40,705 bases of DNA, from IMG/VR virus record IMGVR_UViG_3300036781_000819, positions 1-40,705 of that record; one strand, written 5' to 3'. A model generated the notes under the pieces. The model had not been told where the DNA came from, did no database searches, and saw nothing but the letters and a program-made list of their open reading frames with translations. Origin of the DNA: a virus. The translations under genes were made by a program, and so were the position numbers. Positions within the stretch are counted from its first letter, which is position 1. Each line of letters starts with the position of its first letter. Shown piece after piece: positions 6,913 through 14,050 of this stretch.

Positions 6913-7362
6913 CTACCGGATGGATTTCTCACAATCCTGGGCGAGCGGAGAGAAGTCCGCAAATGTCGCCTGGCTCTGGCGGGAAGTCTTAGGAAACTGA
7001 GTCCATTCCACGGCAAGGCTGCCGCCCTGCTTGAGTGCTGCCAGGATTTTCGCGGAAGTCGCGTAGTCGAACAGGTCTTGCTTGGTCTGGTATCTTTGGC
7101 CGTTGATCAGCAGGAACGACATCGAGCCCGGCGAATTGTTGCCGCCGATGATTACGCGCCATTGCGGATCCATGTTGGGGGCTTTCAGCCGAACGGCGGT
7201 GATCGAGATGACTTGGTCGATCATTCCGTAGATGAGGCAAGTCTCTCGCCCAGATGCTGGGCTGGTCGTGTTCTTGGTGCTCCATTGAACGGCGCTGTCA
7301 GCCAGCGCGGGCGCAGAGAGCAGGGTGGCCAGGCTGATGACGGCCGAGAACCCCTGGATCAT
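6913..7362 (-). CDS. Secreted protein co-transcribed with the repressor
   Basis: A 149-residue protein with a clear Sec signal peptide: hydrophobic residues 2-20 (IQGFSAVISLATLLSAPALA) and likely cleavage after ALA before DS. The mature part is small and beta-rich, with Cys residues in the ETCLIYG and AQDCEKS segments that could form a disulfide. A GTG at 7368 overlaps the repressor stop, but AGGAGG is eight bases before the ATG at 7362, so that start is preferred. The gene directly follows the repressor and precedes the operators, so it should be expressed in the lysogen. That marks it as a candidate lysogenic-conversion or superinfection-exclusion protein acting in the periplasm. The family is not recognised. 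Confidence 0.75.
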   Translation of the reverse strand: MIQGFSAVISLATLLSAPALADSAVQWSTKNTTSPASGRETCLIYGMIDQVISITAVRLKAPNMDPQWRVIIGGNNSPGSMSFLLINGQRYQTKQDLFDYATSAKILAALKQGGSLAVEWTQFPKTSRQSQATFADFSPLAQDCEKSIR

Positions 7363-7364
7363 GT

Positions 7365-8105
7365 TCACTCCCTCCTGACGCTTTGGATGACCAAGGCGGA
7401 AATTATCAGGTCTGCTTCGCCTGCGTCATGTCCCATGTCTCCGGCGCGTGCGACGGACGGCAGGTCTTCGTAGCCGCCGACCGCAACGGTATTGTCAGGC
7501 AGCACGAAAGGCTGCTGAAATTCGGGCTCAGTCGACCTTGGCCAGAGGACATGGCGACCTTGCGTGTCGACCTGGTATTCCTTCACGGTCGCTTCGAAGC
7601 TGCCGTGCCGGTCGCGGCGAAGGCAGATGACGCGCTCGCCGTGCTTCGGCAACCTAGCGATGTCGCCATATCGAACGCAGATGACGACGGTGCCTTCCGG
7701 ATAGAGCAGGTTCATCGAGGGGCCGCGCACCTCAAGGCCGAAACGTTCGATGCCAGGATAACGCTCGTCGGTCGGAACGGTGAGCGCATACCAGTTCTCG
7801 CCGTCCCATTCGATGGCCTCGCGCCAGGCGCCGGCCTGCACGTCTCCGCGCACGAAAACGTGCTCGATCTGAATGTCGCGCAGTTTGTCATCCGTTTCGG
7901 CCTCGATCACCTCGGTCAGGTATTCCTCCGGCACGCGGATGGCCCTGGCGAGCTTCTTCAAGCGGTCGACCTTCTGGCTGTGGTCGCGCTTGATGAGGCG
8001 GATGGCTTCGGTGCCGAGCCCGGCGGCGAGGCTCGCTTCGCGCTCGCTCATCCCGATTTCCTTCAGCCGCTTCTGGATGCGGTCGAGAAGTCGTTGATTT
8101 TTCAT
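7365..8105 (-). CDS. CI-type repressor with S24 (LexA-like) self-cleavage domain
   Basis: A 246-residue phage repressor. The N-terminal HTH lies at about residues 18-55 (MSEREASLAAGLGTEAIRLI). The C-terminal S24 domain has the Ala91-Gly92 cleavage site (VQAGAW), Ser130 in RGPSMN and Lys175 in ATVKEY, the full catalytic set for RecA-stimulated autocleavage. It should hold both early operons silent in the lysogen and release them on DNA damage. The ATG at 8105 directly abuts operator 3, and a TATAAT hexamer begins eight bases upstream, so the mRNA is probably leaderless; no SD is present. The frame is open further upstream but would run through the operators. Confidence 0.92.
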   Translation of the reverse strand: MKNQRLLDRIQKRLKEIGMSEREASLAAGLGTEAIRLIKRDHSQKVDRLKKLARAIRVPEEYLTEVIEAETDDKLRDIQIEHVFVRGDVQAGAWREAIEWDGENWYALTVPTDERYPGIERFGLEVRGPSMNLLYPEGTVVICVRYGDIARLPKHGERVICLRRDRHGSFEATVKEYQVDTQGRHVLWPRSTEPEFQQPFVLPDNTVAVGGYEDLPSVARAGDMGHDAGEADLIISALVIQSVRRE

Positions 8106-8121
8106 GCGGATAATTATACGC
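8106..8121. promoter_or_regulatory. Repressor operator 3
   Basis: GCGGATAATTATACGC, with one mismatch from the palindrome. It touches the repressor start codon and contains the repressor's TATAAT -10, so occupancy would switch off repressor synthesis (negative autoregulation). Confidence 0.75.
8113..8118 (-). promoter_or_regulatory. Repressor (pRM-like) promoter -10
   Basis: A perfect TATAAT on the minus strand, seven bases before the repressor ATG. The -35 region is weak (CCGACA at 8134-8139 with a short 15-base spacer), as expected for a promoter helped by a neighbouring bound repressor. Transcription should begin at or very near the A of the start codon. Confidence 0.7.
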
Positions 8122-8140
8122 AAGCCCACTTTTTGTCGGT

Positions 8141-8156
8141 GCGGATAAATATCCGT
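8141..8156. promoter_or_regulatory. Repressor operator 4
   Basis: GCGGATAAATATCCGT, one base from consensus. It lies just upstream of the rightward -35 and in the upstream region of the repressor promoter, 35 bp centre to centre from operator 3 and 23 bp from operator 5. Confidence 0.78.
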
Positions 8157-8184
8157 TGACGGTGCGGATAAATATCCGCAGTCT
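8156..8184 (+). promoter_or_regulatory. Rightward early promoter (pR-like)
   Basis: TTGACG (8156-8161) matches the leftward -35, and operator 5 fills the spacer. The -10 (CAGTCT at 8179-8184 with a 17-base spacer) is poor. Transcription would start near 8190, a few bases before the ATG at 8193, again giving an almost leaderless message. Confidence 0.55.
8164..8179. promoter_or_regulatory. Repressor operator 5
   Basis: GCGGATAAATATCCGC, identical to operator 2 and placed inside the rightward promoter in the same way that operator 1 sits in the leftward one. Confidence 0.8.
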
Positions 8185-8192
8185 CCGCGCCC

Positions 8193-8456
8193 ATGGATTA
8201 TCGCCAACAGCTCCTCACGCTCGCTGCCGTCTACGGGACGGCCACCTGTCGATCCGAATCCAGGATTTCGACCTTGGTTCATAATTCCGGGGTCTTTTTC
8301 GCGCGTTTGCGCGGAGGGAAAGGCTGCTCGGTCGACACATACCTGAAATTCAAGCGCTGGTTCTTCGACAACTGGCCCGCCGATGTTGCCTGGCCCGAAG
8401 GGGTCGACCGGCCTGAGGTGCTTCCTGACGTGCTGCCGGATGGAGAGGCCGCATGA
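8193..8456 (+). CDS. Cro-position small regulator (putative DNA-binding)
   Basis: An 87-residue protein divergently transcribed from the repressor across the shared operators, the place of Cro. Residues 20-55 (SRISTLVHNSGVFFARLRGG and following) read as a helix-turn-helix, with the ARLRGGKGCS-type turn seen in short alphaproteobacterial phage and chromosomal regulators; the C-terminus is acidic and Pro-rich. The ATG at 8193 has no SD, in keeping with a leaderless or near-leaderless transcript. The gene ends in an ATGA overlap with the next. Cro function is inferred from position and size. Confidence 0.6.
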   Translation: MDYRQQLLTLAAVYGTATCRSESRISTLVHNSGVFFARLRGGKGCSVDTYLKFKRWFFDNWPADVAWPEGVDRPEVLPDVLPDGEAA

Positions 8457-8794
8457 GCGGACGCACCTTCATGCGGGCGCTGGGCGCAGGCTTTCTTCGG
8501 CCTGATCGCGGCGAGGAGCAGCTCGATCGCCGAGCGGAGTGCGGGCTCGCGGCGAGCGAGGATCCGCAGATTTACGGCGACGTTCCGCTCGTCGCGCCGG
8601 GCGCGCGCGATCTTCCCATTGTCGAATCCCCGATCAGCGTCATGGCGGCGCGGTCTGTGTTCGGTCGCTGTGTGGTGGCTGGTCATGTCTGCATCCTGGC
8701 CGCGGACGCGCCCTTCGGCGATTCCCCTCGCGAAGATGGAAGGGAGCCGGGTGAGGGCTCATGCCGTGCGCCGCAGAGGTGCCGGGGGGCATGA
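8453..8794 (+). CDS. Hypothetical early phage protein
   Basis: A 113-residue frame of unrecognised family. Support comes mainly from its junctions: it starts in an ATGA overlap with the previous gene and stops in an ATGA overlap with the next, exactly as the rest of this operon does. Residues 40-85 contain possible strands (PLVAPGARDLPIVESPISVM). The C-terminal 30 residues are polar and probably disordered. A 135-codon antisense frame covers 8279-8686 but has no operon context. Confidence 0.5.
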   Translation: MSGRTFMRALGAGFLRPDRGEEQLDRRAECGLAASEDPQIYGDVPLVAPGARDLPIVESPISVMAARSVFGRCVVAGHVCILAADAPFGDSPREDGREPGEGSCRAPQRCRGA

Positions 8795-9186
8795 CCTACC
8801 GTCGCACCCCGGGGAACTTCGCCAGCGCCATGACGGCGCTGCTGGCCGCCATCTGTGGCCGCGCGCCTGGCGCCATCCTTGAACGGCAGGAGCGCTTCGG
8901 CGCCGAGATCGGCGTCTCGGCCTCGCGCCTGCGCCAATGCGCCAATCCCATGCGCTCGGACAGTCTGCCGCTGCACCTGGCATGTGCGGCGGACGTGGCT
9001 TGCGCCCGTGCGGGCTTCGGCACGCCGCTGTTCGAAGCGTACCGCCGCGAGCTGATGAAAGCCGGAGCGATCCGGATGGGGGCAATCGAGGGCGAGGCCC
9101 ATCGTCTGCGAAAGACCCTCCAGCTCGCGGCGGAGCTGATCATGCGCGGGCTGTCTGGCGCGGAGCCAGAAGGGCTGGCGGCATGA
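8791..9186 (+). CDS. Putative CII-like / CP76-type phage regulator
   Basis: A 131-residue helical protein. The segment from residue 15 to 80 (FGAEIGVSASRLRQCANP followed by SLPLHLACAADVACAR) has the layout of phage regulators of the CII/CP76 group: an HTH followed by a helical segment on metabolic state or age. An upstream ATG at 8761 is possible, but GGGGGG lies just before the ATG at 8791, which also overlaps the previous stop. Family membership is tentative, and a transcriptional role is inferred from its place just after the Cro-position gene. Confidence 0.55.
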   Translation: MTYRRTPGNFASAMTALLAAICGRAPGAILERQERFGAEIGVSASRLRQCANPMRSDSLPLHLACAADVACARAGFGTPLFEAYRRELMKAGAIRMGAIEGEAHRLRKTLQLAAELIMRGLSGAEPEGLAA

Positions 9187-9494
9187 GCGACGCGCGCCAG
9201 AAGATCAAGCTCGTCTTCCCGGACATCGAGCGTAAGCCCGAGCCGCCGCCGCGCTGTTGCGACCTCTGCAGCGAGATGCGTGCTGGCTGGCAGTTCGACG
9301 GCTTCGGCCGCGACGGCCTCAAGTCTTCGATCTGCACCTTTTGCCTCACTGGGATGCGCCGATACCGTTCCGGCGTGGCGCTCGACTATCGCGACATCAG
9401 CATGGCGGACATCACCGCCTTGGCCCTCGCGGGCCGTGTTCTATTGACCTTGGAGAGCGAAATTGCGCAGCGAACAGCACAGCGCGCCGCTTAG
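9183..9494 (+). CDS. Zinc-ribbon-like phage protein
   Basis: A 103-residue protein with two Cys pairs, CCDLC near residue 26 and CTFC about 25 residues later, separated by a GWQFDGFGRDGLKSS loop: a plausible zinc ribbon or treble-clef knuckle. The C-terminus is helical. It starts in an ATGA overlap and its last 32 bases are shared with the next gene. It probably binds nucleic acid or a protein partner; no family name can be given. Confidence 0.6.
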   Translation: MSDARQKIKLVFPDIERKPEPPPRCCDLCSEMRAGWQFDGFGRDGLKSSICTFCLTGMRRYRSGVALDYRDISMADITALALAGRVLLTLESEIAQRTAQRAA

Positions 9495-9702
9495 CGAGCG
9501 CTTCAACCTGGCGAAGTTTACCGATGACCTGGTCGGCGACCTGAAGGCGCTGCGCCAAGGCAAGATCACGGTGCGCGAGGCGCGCGCCCGCGCCGACTTG
9601 GCGAAGCAGGTTCTCCGCTCGGTGCACTACGTCGTCACGGCGCAGAAGTACCTCGCGGAGAATGCGACGCCTGCGCTGCCGAACGGGAGGACGAAGCAAT
9701 GA
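9463..9702 (+). CDS. Conserved small phage protein with TTG start
   Basis: A 79-residue helical protein with the segment LKALRQGKITVREARARADLAKQVLRSVHYVV (about residues 26-57; quoted here only to name its key Lys/Arg-rich helix and the ADLAKQ turn). It appears to start at TTG because GGAGAG lies 5-10 bases upstream and no ATG is available in frame. It overlaps the previous gene by 32 bases and ends in an ATGA junction. Similar short proteins recur in alphaproteobacterial phage early regions. Function unknown. Confidence 0.65.
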   Translation: MRSEQHSAPLSERFNLAKFTDDLVGDLKALRQGKITVREARARADLAKQVLRSVHYVVTAQKYLAENATPALPNGRTKQ

Positions 9703-10226
9703 TCCTTCGTGCGCTTGCCGCCGGCATTCGCGGCTTCGTGACGGGATTCTGCAACGCCTTGGGCGAGCATTTTGTTCGCACCATTGGCTGGGTGCGCATG
9801 CCTGACTTCATCGTTGGCGGCGCGGATCGACCCTATCTCAACCGCTGGTTCCTGATCCCGCGCAATCGCTGGTTCAACGTCTACCTGCACCAGTTCCTGC
9901 GCGACGATGACGACCGTGCTCTGCATGACCATCCCTGGGTCAATCTCTCGATCCTCCTGATCGGCGAGTACAAGGAACAGACCATCCGCGCCGGCGGCAT
10001 CCATGTGCGCTCCCATCGCAAGGCGGGCGCGTTCAAGCTGCGCTGGCCGCGCGCGTCCCATCGCATCGAGCTCGTCGACGGTCGGCCTTGTTGGACCCTG
10101 TTCATCACCGGGCCGAAGGTCCGGTCATGGGGATTCCATTGCCGACAAGGCTGGGTCGACTGGACCAAGTTCACCGACCCCAACGACACGGGCCGCGTTG
10201 GCCCAGGCTGTGGAGACAAGGCATGA
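9699..10226 (+). CDS. Phage cupin-like protein
   Basis: A 175-residue protein with cupin features: an HDHPW motif (about residues 76-80) as the first metal-binding part, then beta strands SILLIGEYKEQTI, a second His in ASHRIEL, and the conserved CWTLFITGPKVRSWGFHC segment. Phage proteins with this pattern are fairly common, and their substrate is not known. The first 20 residues are a weak hydrophobic helix. It overlaps both neighbours by four bases. It could be a metal-dependent enzyme acting on a nucleotide or sugar, but only the fold is inferred. Confidence 0.65.
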   Translation: MILRALAAGIRGFVTGFCNALGEHFVRTIGWVRMPDFIVGGADRPYLNRWFLIPRNRWFNVYLHQFLRDDDDRALHDHPWVNLSILLIGEYKEQTIRAGGIHVRSHRKAGAFKLRWPRASHRIELVDGRPCWTLFITGPKVRSWGFHCRQGWVDWTKFTDPNDTGRVGPGCGDKA

Positions 10227-11080
10227 CCGAAGAGCAGGAGAGCAACGTCGTCGACTTCGCTGGCGCCTTGAAGGAATTCAACCGCGCGAAGAAAATGGTC
10301 ATTCGCGCCAACAAGCGGATGTTCGCCGCTGCGCGCCTCCTGTCCATGACGGCGACGCCGTTCGACGCCAAAGGCGACGAGCTGGTCGCGGCGGCGGGAG
10401 ACGTCGCCGACCGCAGCGCCAAGCTGCTCGATGACGCTGCCCATGCGCTGGCCGAATCCAAGCGAGAGCAGGCCGAAGCGCCGACAGCTGACGAACAGCT
10501 GGGCGACGAGGCGAACGCCGTGCTGCGCGCCTTGATCTCGCTGGCGGAGCAGGGCGTCTGCACCGCCCGCAATCGCGACATCTCCTCGAAGGCGGGCCTC
10601 GGTTTTGCCGATGACCAGGCTGGCCCGCGTGACTGTGCGCTCGCGGACATCTACCGCCGGCTCGAGCGGGCGGGCCACATCCGGCGCGAGGACAAGAACA
10701 GCAAGCGGCGCCGGATCCTGATCCCGAGCCAGATGACGACGGCCGGAGCATCGGACGAAGTCCGTCTCGCAGGCCCTTCGTCGGTCGGCGAGAACGTCGC
10801 TGCGGCGACTGCGGCTCCCGTCGCGCGACTGCTCGCGGACCCGGACTACAGCGCTGCCAAGGATGGCCCGAATCCCATGCTGCCGGTGGTGCAATGGCTG
10901 CGCGACCGTGGCGACCGCATCGCCTGGAACGCCGTGGCTGGCGCCTACAGCCTCGACGGCACCACCAAGCTGCAGTCGCCGCGCAGCCTGTTGTCCTACG
11001 CCAACTGCCTGCGCGCCGCCGACGGCATGAAGGATTTCCCCAAGGACATGCTGAAGGCGTCGGGCGCCGCGGCGGCATGA
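10223..11080 (+). CDS. Phage protein with central winged-helix domain
   Basis: A 285-residue protein. Residues 1-85 form a helical, Lys/Ala-rich region. Residues 95-165 (LRALISLAEQGVCTARNRDI through LADIYRRLERAGHIRRED) read as a winged helix. A linker leads to a C-terminal domain at about 205-275 with NPMLPVVQWLRDRGDRIAWN. The architecture suits a DNA-binding early regulator or replication accessory protein. It lies immediately before a tiny membrane protein and the methyltransferases, with ATGA junctions at both ends. Confidence 0.6.
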   Translation: MTEEQESNVVDFAGALKEFNRAKKMVIRANKRMFAAARLLSMTATPFDAKGDELVAAAGDVADRSAKLLDDAAHALAESKREQAEAPTADEQLGDEANAVLRALISLAEQGVCTARNRDISSKAGLGFADDQAGPRDCALADIYRRLERAGHIRREDKNSKRRRILIPSQMTTAGASDEVRLAGPSSVGENVAAATAAPVARLLADPDYSAAKDGPNPMLPVVQWLRDRGDRIAWNAVAGAYSLDGTTKLQSPRSLLSYANCLRAADGMKDFPKDMLKASGAAAA

Positions 11081-11190
11081 CGAGGGCCAACCGATCCCCT
11101 TGGCCCGGCAGGGCGCGTGTGGCGCTCTGTGTCTGGGCGGCGGCCTATTGCGCCGTCGCGTTGTTCGGTCGCCTGTGGGGTGGCCGATGA
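11077..11190 (+). CDS. 37-residue membrane peptide
   Basis: A tiny gene between the winged-helix protein and the cytosine methyltransferase, with ATGA overlaps at both ends. The N-terminus is basic (MTRANRSPWPGRAR), followed by one hydrophobic helix (VALCVWAAAYCAVALF) and an Arg/Gly tail: an inner-membrane micropeptide by prediction. It may be a real product or only a coupling cistron for the methyltransferase. Confidence 0.5.
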   Translation: MTRANRSPWPGRARVALCVWAAAYCAVALFGRLWGGR

Positions 11191-13211
11191 TCCGTCCGGA
11201 CGAGCTGATCATCGACAACTTCGCCGGAGGCGGCGGCGCGAGCACGGGAATCGAGATGGCGCTCGGGCGTCATATCGACGTCGCCATCAACCACGATGCG
11301 GAAGCCGTGGCGATGCATCAGGTTAACCATCCGCACACGCGCCACCTCTGCCAGTCCGTCTGGCAGGCCGACCCGCAGGACGTGACGCAGAATCGTCCTG
11401 TCGGGCTCGCCTGGTTCTCGCCGGACTGCAAGCACTTTTCCAAGGCCAAGGGCGGTACGCCGGTCGAGAAGCATATTCGCGACCTCGCCTGGGTCGTCGT
11501 GCTGTGGGCGAAGCGCGTCCGGCCGCGCGTCATCATGCTGGAGAATGTCGAGGAGTTCCACGGCTGGGGGCCGCTGATCGAGATGGCGGACGGCCGCACC
11601 ATGCCATGTCCGGAGCGGAAGGGGCACACCTTCAAGAAGTGGAAGGGCGAGCTGAAAAAGCTTGGCTACAAGGTCGAGGAACGTGAGCTGCGGGCCTGCG
11701 ACTATGGCGCCCCGACCAGCCGCAAGCGGCTCTTCGTCATCGCCCGGCGTGACGGACGGCCCATCGTCTGGCCGGCACCGACGCACGGCAACCCCAAATC
11801 CAAGGATCCTGCGATTCGCGACGCCGTGGCCGACGGGCGACTCCGGCCCTGGCGAACGGCCGCCGAGATCATCGACTGGTCATTGCCTTGCCCGTCGATC
11901 TTCGAACGCAAGAAGCCCCTGGCGGAGAACACGCTGAAGCGCATCGCCAAGGGCATCCAGCGCTACGTCCTGGACGCGGCGGAACCGTTCATCGTCAGCG
12001 TCGCCCATGGCGACAGCGGCGGCCGGCGCGAATACCCGCTCGACGAGCCGCTCGGCACCGTGACGGGTGGCGGGATCAGCCATGCGCTCGTTTCGGCGCA
12101 TGTCGCGAAGTTCCGCAGCGGTGCCGTCGGCTCCGGTGCCGACGAACCCATGCCGACGGTGACGGCGAACAGCTTCATCAAGCGGCCTGGCGGATGCGCG
12201 CCGCTCGGCGTGGTTGGCGCCACGCTCGTCGGCGTCGGCGGCCGCATGGGCCAGAGCAGCCCTCGCACCGTCAATGCGCCCTATCATACGACGACGGCCA
12301 AGGCGGACACGGCGATCGTCATCCCGACGCTGATCTCGACTGGATACGGCGAGCGTCCTGCCACCTACGAATGCGGCGAGTGCGGCGAGCTCTTCCAAGA
12401 TGAACATGCGTCCGGCGTGGGCGGCTTGGCGCCGGCCGAATGCCCCAAGTGCGGCGAAGAGCGCAACATCATCGAGCATAAAGGGCAAGAGCCCCGTGTT
12501 CCTGGCATCGAAAAGCCGCTTGGAACCGTGGTCGCGAGCGGCGTGAAGCACGCTCTCGTCGCACCCATCCTGGTGGGCGCCGGCGGTCCTGCCTATAGCG
12601 GGAAGCCCAAAACCCCCGATGATCCGATGAATACCCTGACGACGGAAAACCACAGCGCCGTCGTCGCGGCCTTCCTCGCGCAGCACAACAGCGAGAGAGG
12701 GAGCGGCGTCAAAGCCGGTCACGACGCGCGCGAGCCGGTCAGCACTATCACGGGCTCCGGCAGCCAGCAGAACGTCGTGGCGGCGCATCTGCTCAATCTC
12801 AAGGGCAGCGACCGCCGCGCGCGTGCCGTCGACGAGCCGGTGCCGACGATCACGGGCGGCGGCATGCACGTCGCCGAGGTGCGCGCCTTCCTGATCAAGT
12901 ATTTCGGTTCCGCGGTTGGCCAGGACGTCGACGATCCGCTGCACACAGTCACGTCGAAGCCCCGGTTCGGCCTCGTGACGATCCATGGCGTCGACTACGT
13001 CATAGCCGACATCGGCATGCGCATGATCCAGGCGCCGGAGCTATTCCGCGCACAGAGCTTCCCGCCCGGCTACGTCATCGACTTCATGCACAACGGCCGT
13101 CTGCTGCCGAAGTCGTCGCAGGTGCGGATGTGCGGCAATTCGGTGCCGCCCGTCATGTCCAAGGCGCTCGTCGAAGCCAACTTCGCCGAACCTGCGGCGG
13201 AAGTGGCATGA
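11187..13211 (+). CDS. Phage C5-cytosine DNA methyltransferase with repeated target domain
   Basis: A 674-residue m5C methyltransferase. Motif I is DNFAGGGGASTG (residues 10-21), the catalytic Cys81 lies in FSPDCKHFS (motif IV, with PDC in place of the usual PPC), motif VI is ENVEEF (119-124), motif VIII is YGAPTSRKRLF (173-183) and motif X is GNSVPP (650-655). Between about 280 and 590, eight copies of a short [DE]xP(L/M/V)xT(V/I)T motif recur, mostly every 33-46 residues, and one gap holds a four-Cys zinc knuckle (CGECGE, then CPKCGE). This insert makes the protein much longer than bacterial enzymes. No restriction partner is present, so it is an orphan phage enzyme, likely protective or regulatory. 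Confidence 0.9.
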   Translation: MIRPDELIIDNFAGGGGASTGIEMALGRHIDVAINHDAEAVAMHQVNHPHTRHLCQSVWQADPQDVTQNRPVGLAWFSPDCKHFSKAKGGTPVEKHIRDLAWVVVLWAKRVRPRVIMLENVEEFHGWGPLIEMADGRTMPCPERKGHTFKKWKGELKKLGYKVEERELRACDYGAPTSRKRLFVIARRDGRPIVWPAPTHGNPKSKDPAIRDAVADGRLRPWRTAAEIIDWSLPCPSIFERKKPLAENTLKRIAKGIQRYVLDAAEPFIVSVAHGDSGGRREYPLDEPLGTVTGGGISHALVSAHVAKFRSGAVGSGADEPMPTVTANSFIKRPGGCAPLGVVGATLVGVGGRMGQSSPRTVNAPYHTTTAKADTAIVIPTLISTGYGERPATYECGECGELFQDEHASGVGGLAPAECPKCGEERNIIEHKGQEPRVPGIEKPLGTVVASGVKHALVAPILVGAGGPAYSGKPKTPDDPMNTLTTENHSAVVAAFLAQHNSERGSGVKAGHDAREPVSTITGSGSQQNVVAAHLLNLKGSDRRARAVDEPVPTITGGGMHVAEVRAFLIKYFGSAVGQDVDDPLHTVTSKPRFGLVTIHGVDYVIADIGMRMIQAPELFRAQSFPPGYVIDFMHNGRLLPKSSQVRMCGNSVPPVMSKALVEANFAEPAAEVA

Positions 13212-14050
13212 GCGTGCCATCTCGTCCTGCGTTGCGCTGGCATGGCGGAAAATGGGTTCTTGCGCCCTGGATCATCGCCAACTTTCCGACGCATCGCGTC
13301 TATGTCGAGCCGTTCGGAGGGGGGGGCAGCGTGTTGCTTCGTAAAGCCCGGGCCTATGCCGAGGTCTACAACGACCTCGACGGCGAGGCGGTCAACCTGT
13401 TCCGCATACTGCGTGCGCCGAACGAGGCGGCGAGGCTGATCGAGCTGCTGCGCTTGACGCCCTTCGCACGGGCGGAATTCGAGGGGGCCTATGCCCTTGC
13501 CGAGGATCCCGTCGAGCGGGCGCGGCGGCTGGTCATCCGGTCGTTCATGGGCTTCGGGTCGGATGGCTTCAATCGGGCGAACAAGACCGGCTTTCGCGCG
13601 TCGAGCGGCCGCTCGGGCACCACGCCGGCGCATGACTGGGCGAACTATCCAGGCTGCCTCGCGGCGGTCGTCTCGCGGCTTGCGGGCGTGATCCTTGAGA
13701 ACAAGGACGCCTGCGCCGTCATGGCGCAGCACGACGGGCCCAGCACCCTGCACTACGTCGACCCGCCCTACCTGCCGGAGACGCGCAGCATGAAATCGAG
13801 TCATCGGTTTCATGCCTATGTCCATGAAATGGACGAGGCCGCTCACGGTGAGTTGCTGGGCTTCCTGCGTTGCCTGAAGGGCATCGTCGTCCTCAGCGGC
13901 TACCCGTCGGCGCTCTACGACGTCGCCCTCGACGGTTGGCGCCGGATCGAGCGCAAGGCCCTGGCGGACGGCGCGCGGGAACGCACCGAGGTGCTGTGGA
14001 TCAACCGTCCGCCGGCGCGCGGCGGCACCCTGTTCGGAGACGCTGCATGA
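13208..14050 (+). CDS. D12-class N6-adenine DNA methyltransferase
   Basis: A 280-residue Dam-type enzyme. RWHGGKWVLAPWI (10-22) is the conserved N-terminal motif, VEPFGGGGSVLL (33-44) binds S-adenosylmethionine, VYNDLDGEAVNLFR follows, and DPPY (185-188) is the catalytic motif. All key motifs are intact. It overlaps the cytosine methyltransferase by four bases, so the two are co-expressed and would modify phage DNA at two kinds of site. The target sequence cannot be read from the protein. Confidence 0.9.
   Translation: MSVPSRPALRWHGGKWVLAPWIIANFPTHRVYVEPFGGGGSVLLRKARAYAEVYNDLDGEAVNLFRILRAPNEAARLIELLRLTPFARAEFEGAYALAEDPVERARRLVIRSFMGFGSDGFNRANKTGFRASSGRSGTTPAHDWANYPGCLAAVVSRLAGVILENKDACAVMAQHDGPSTLHYVDPPYLPETRSMKSSHRFHAYVHEMDEAAHGELLGFLRCLKGIVVLSGYPSALYDVALDGWRRIERKALADGARERTEVLWINRPPARGGTLFGDAA

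Noticed and set aside
8279-8686. Minus-strand 135-codon frame within the early-right operon
   Set aside because: It opposes operon direction, has no SD or neighbour coupling, and overlaps genes with clear ATGA junctions.
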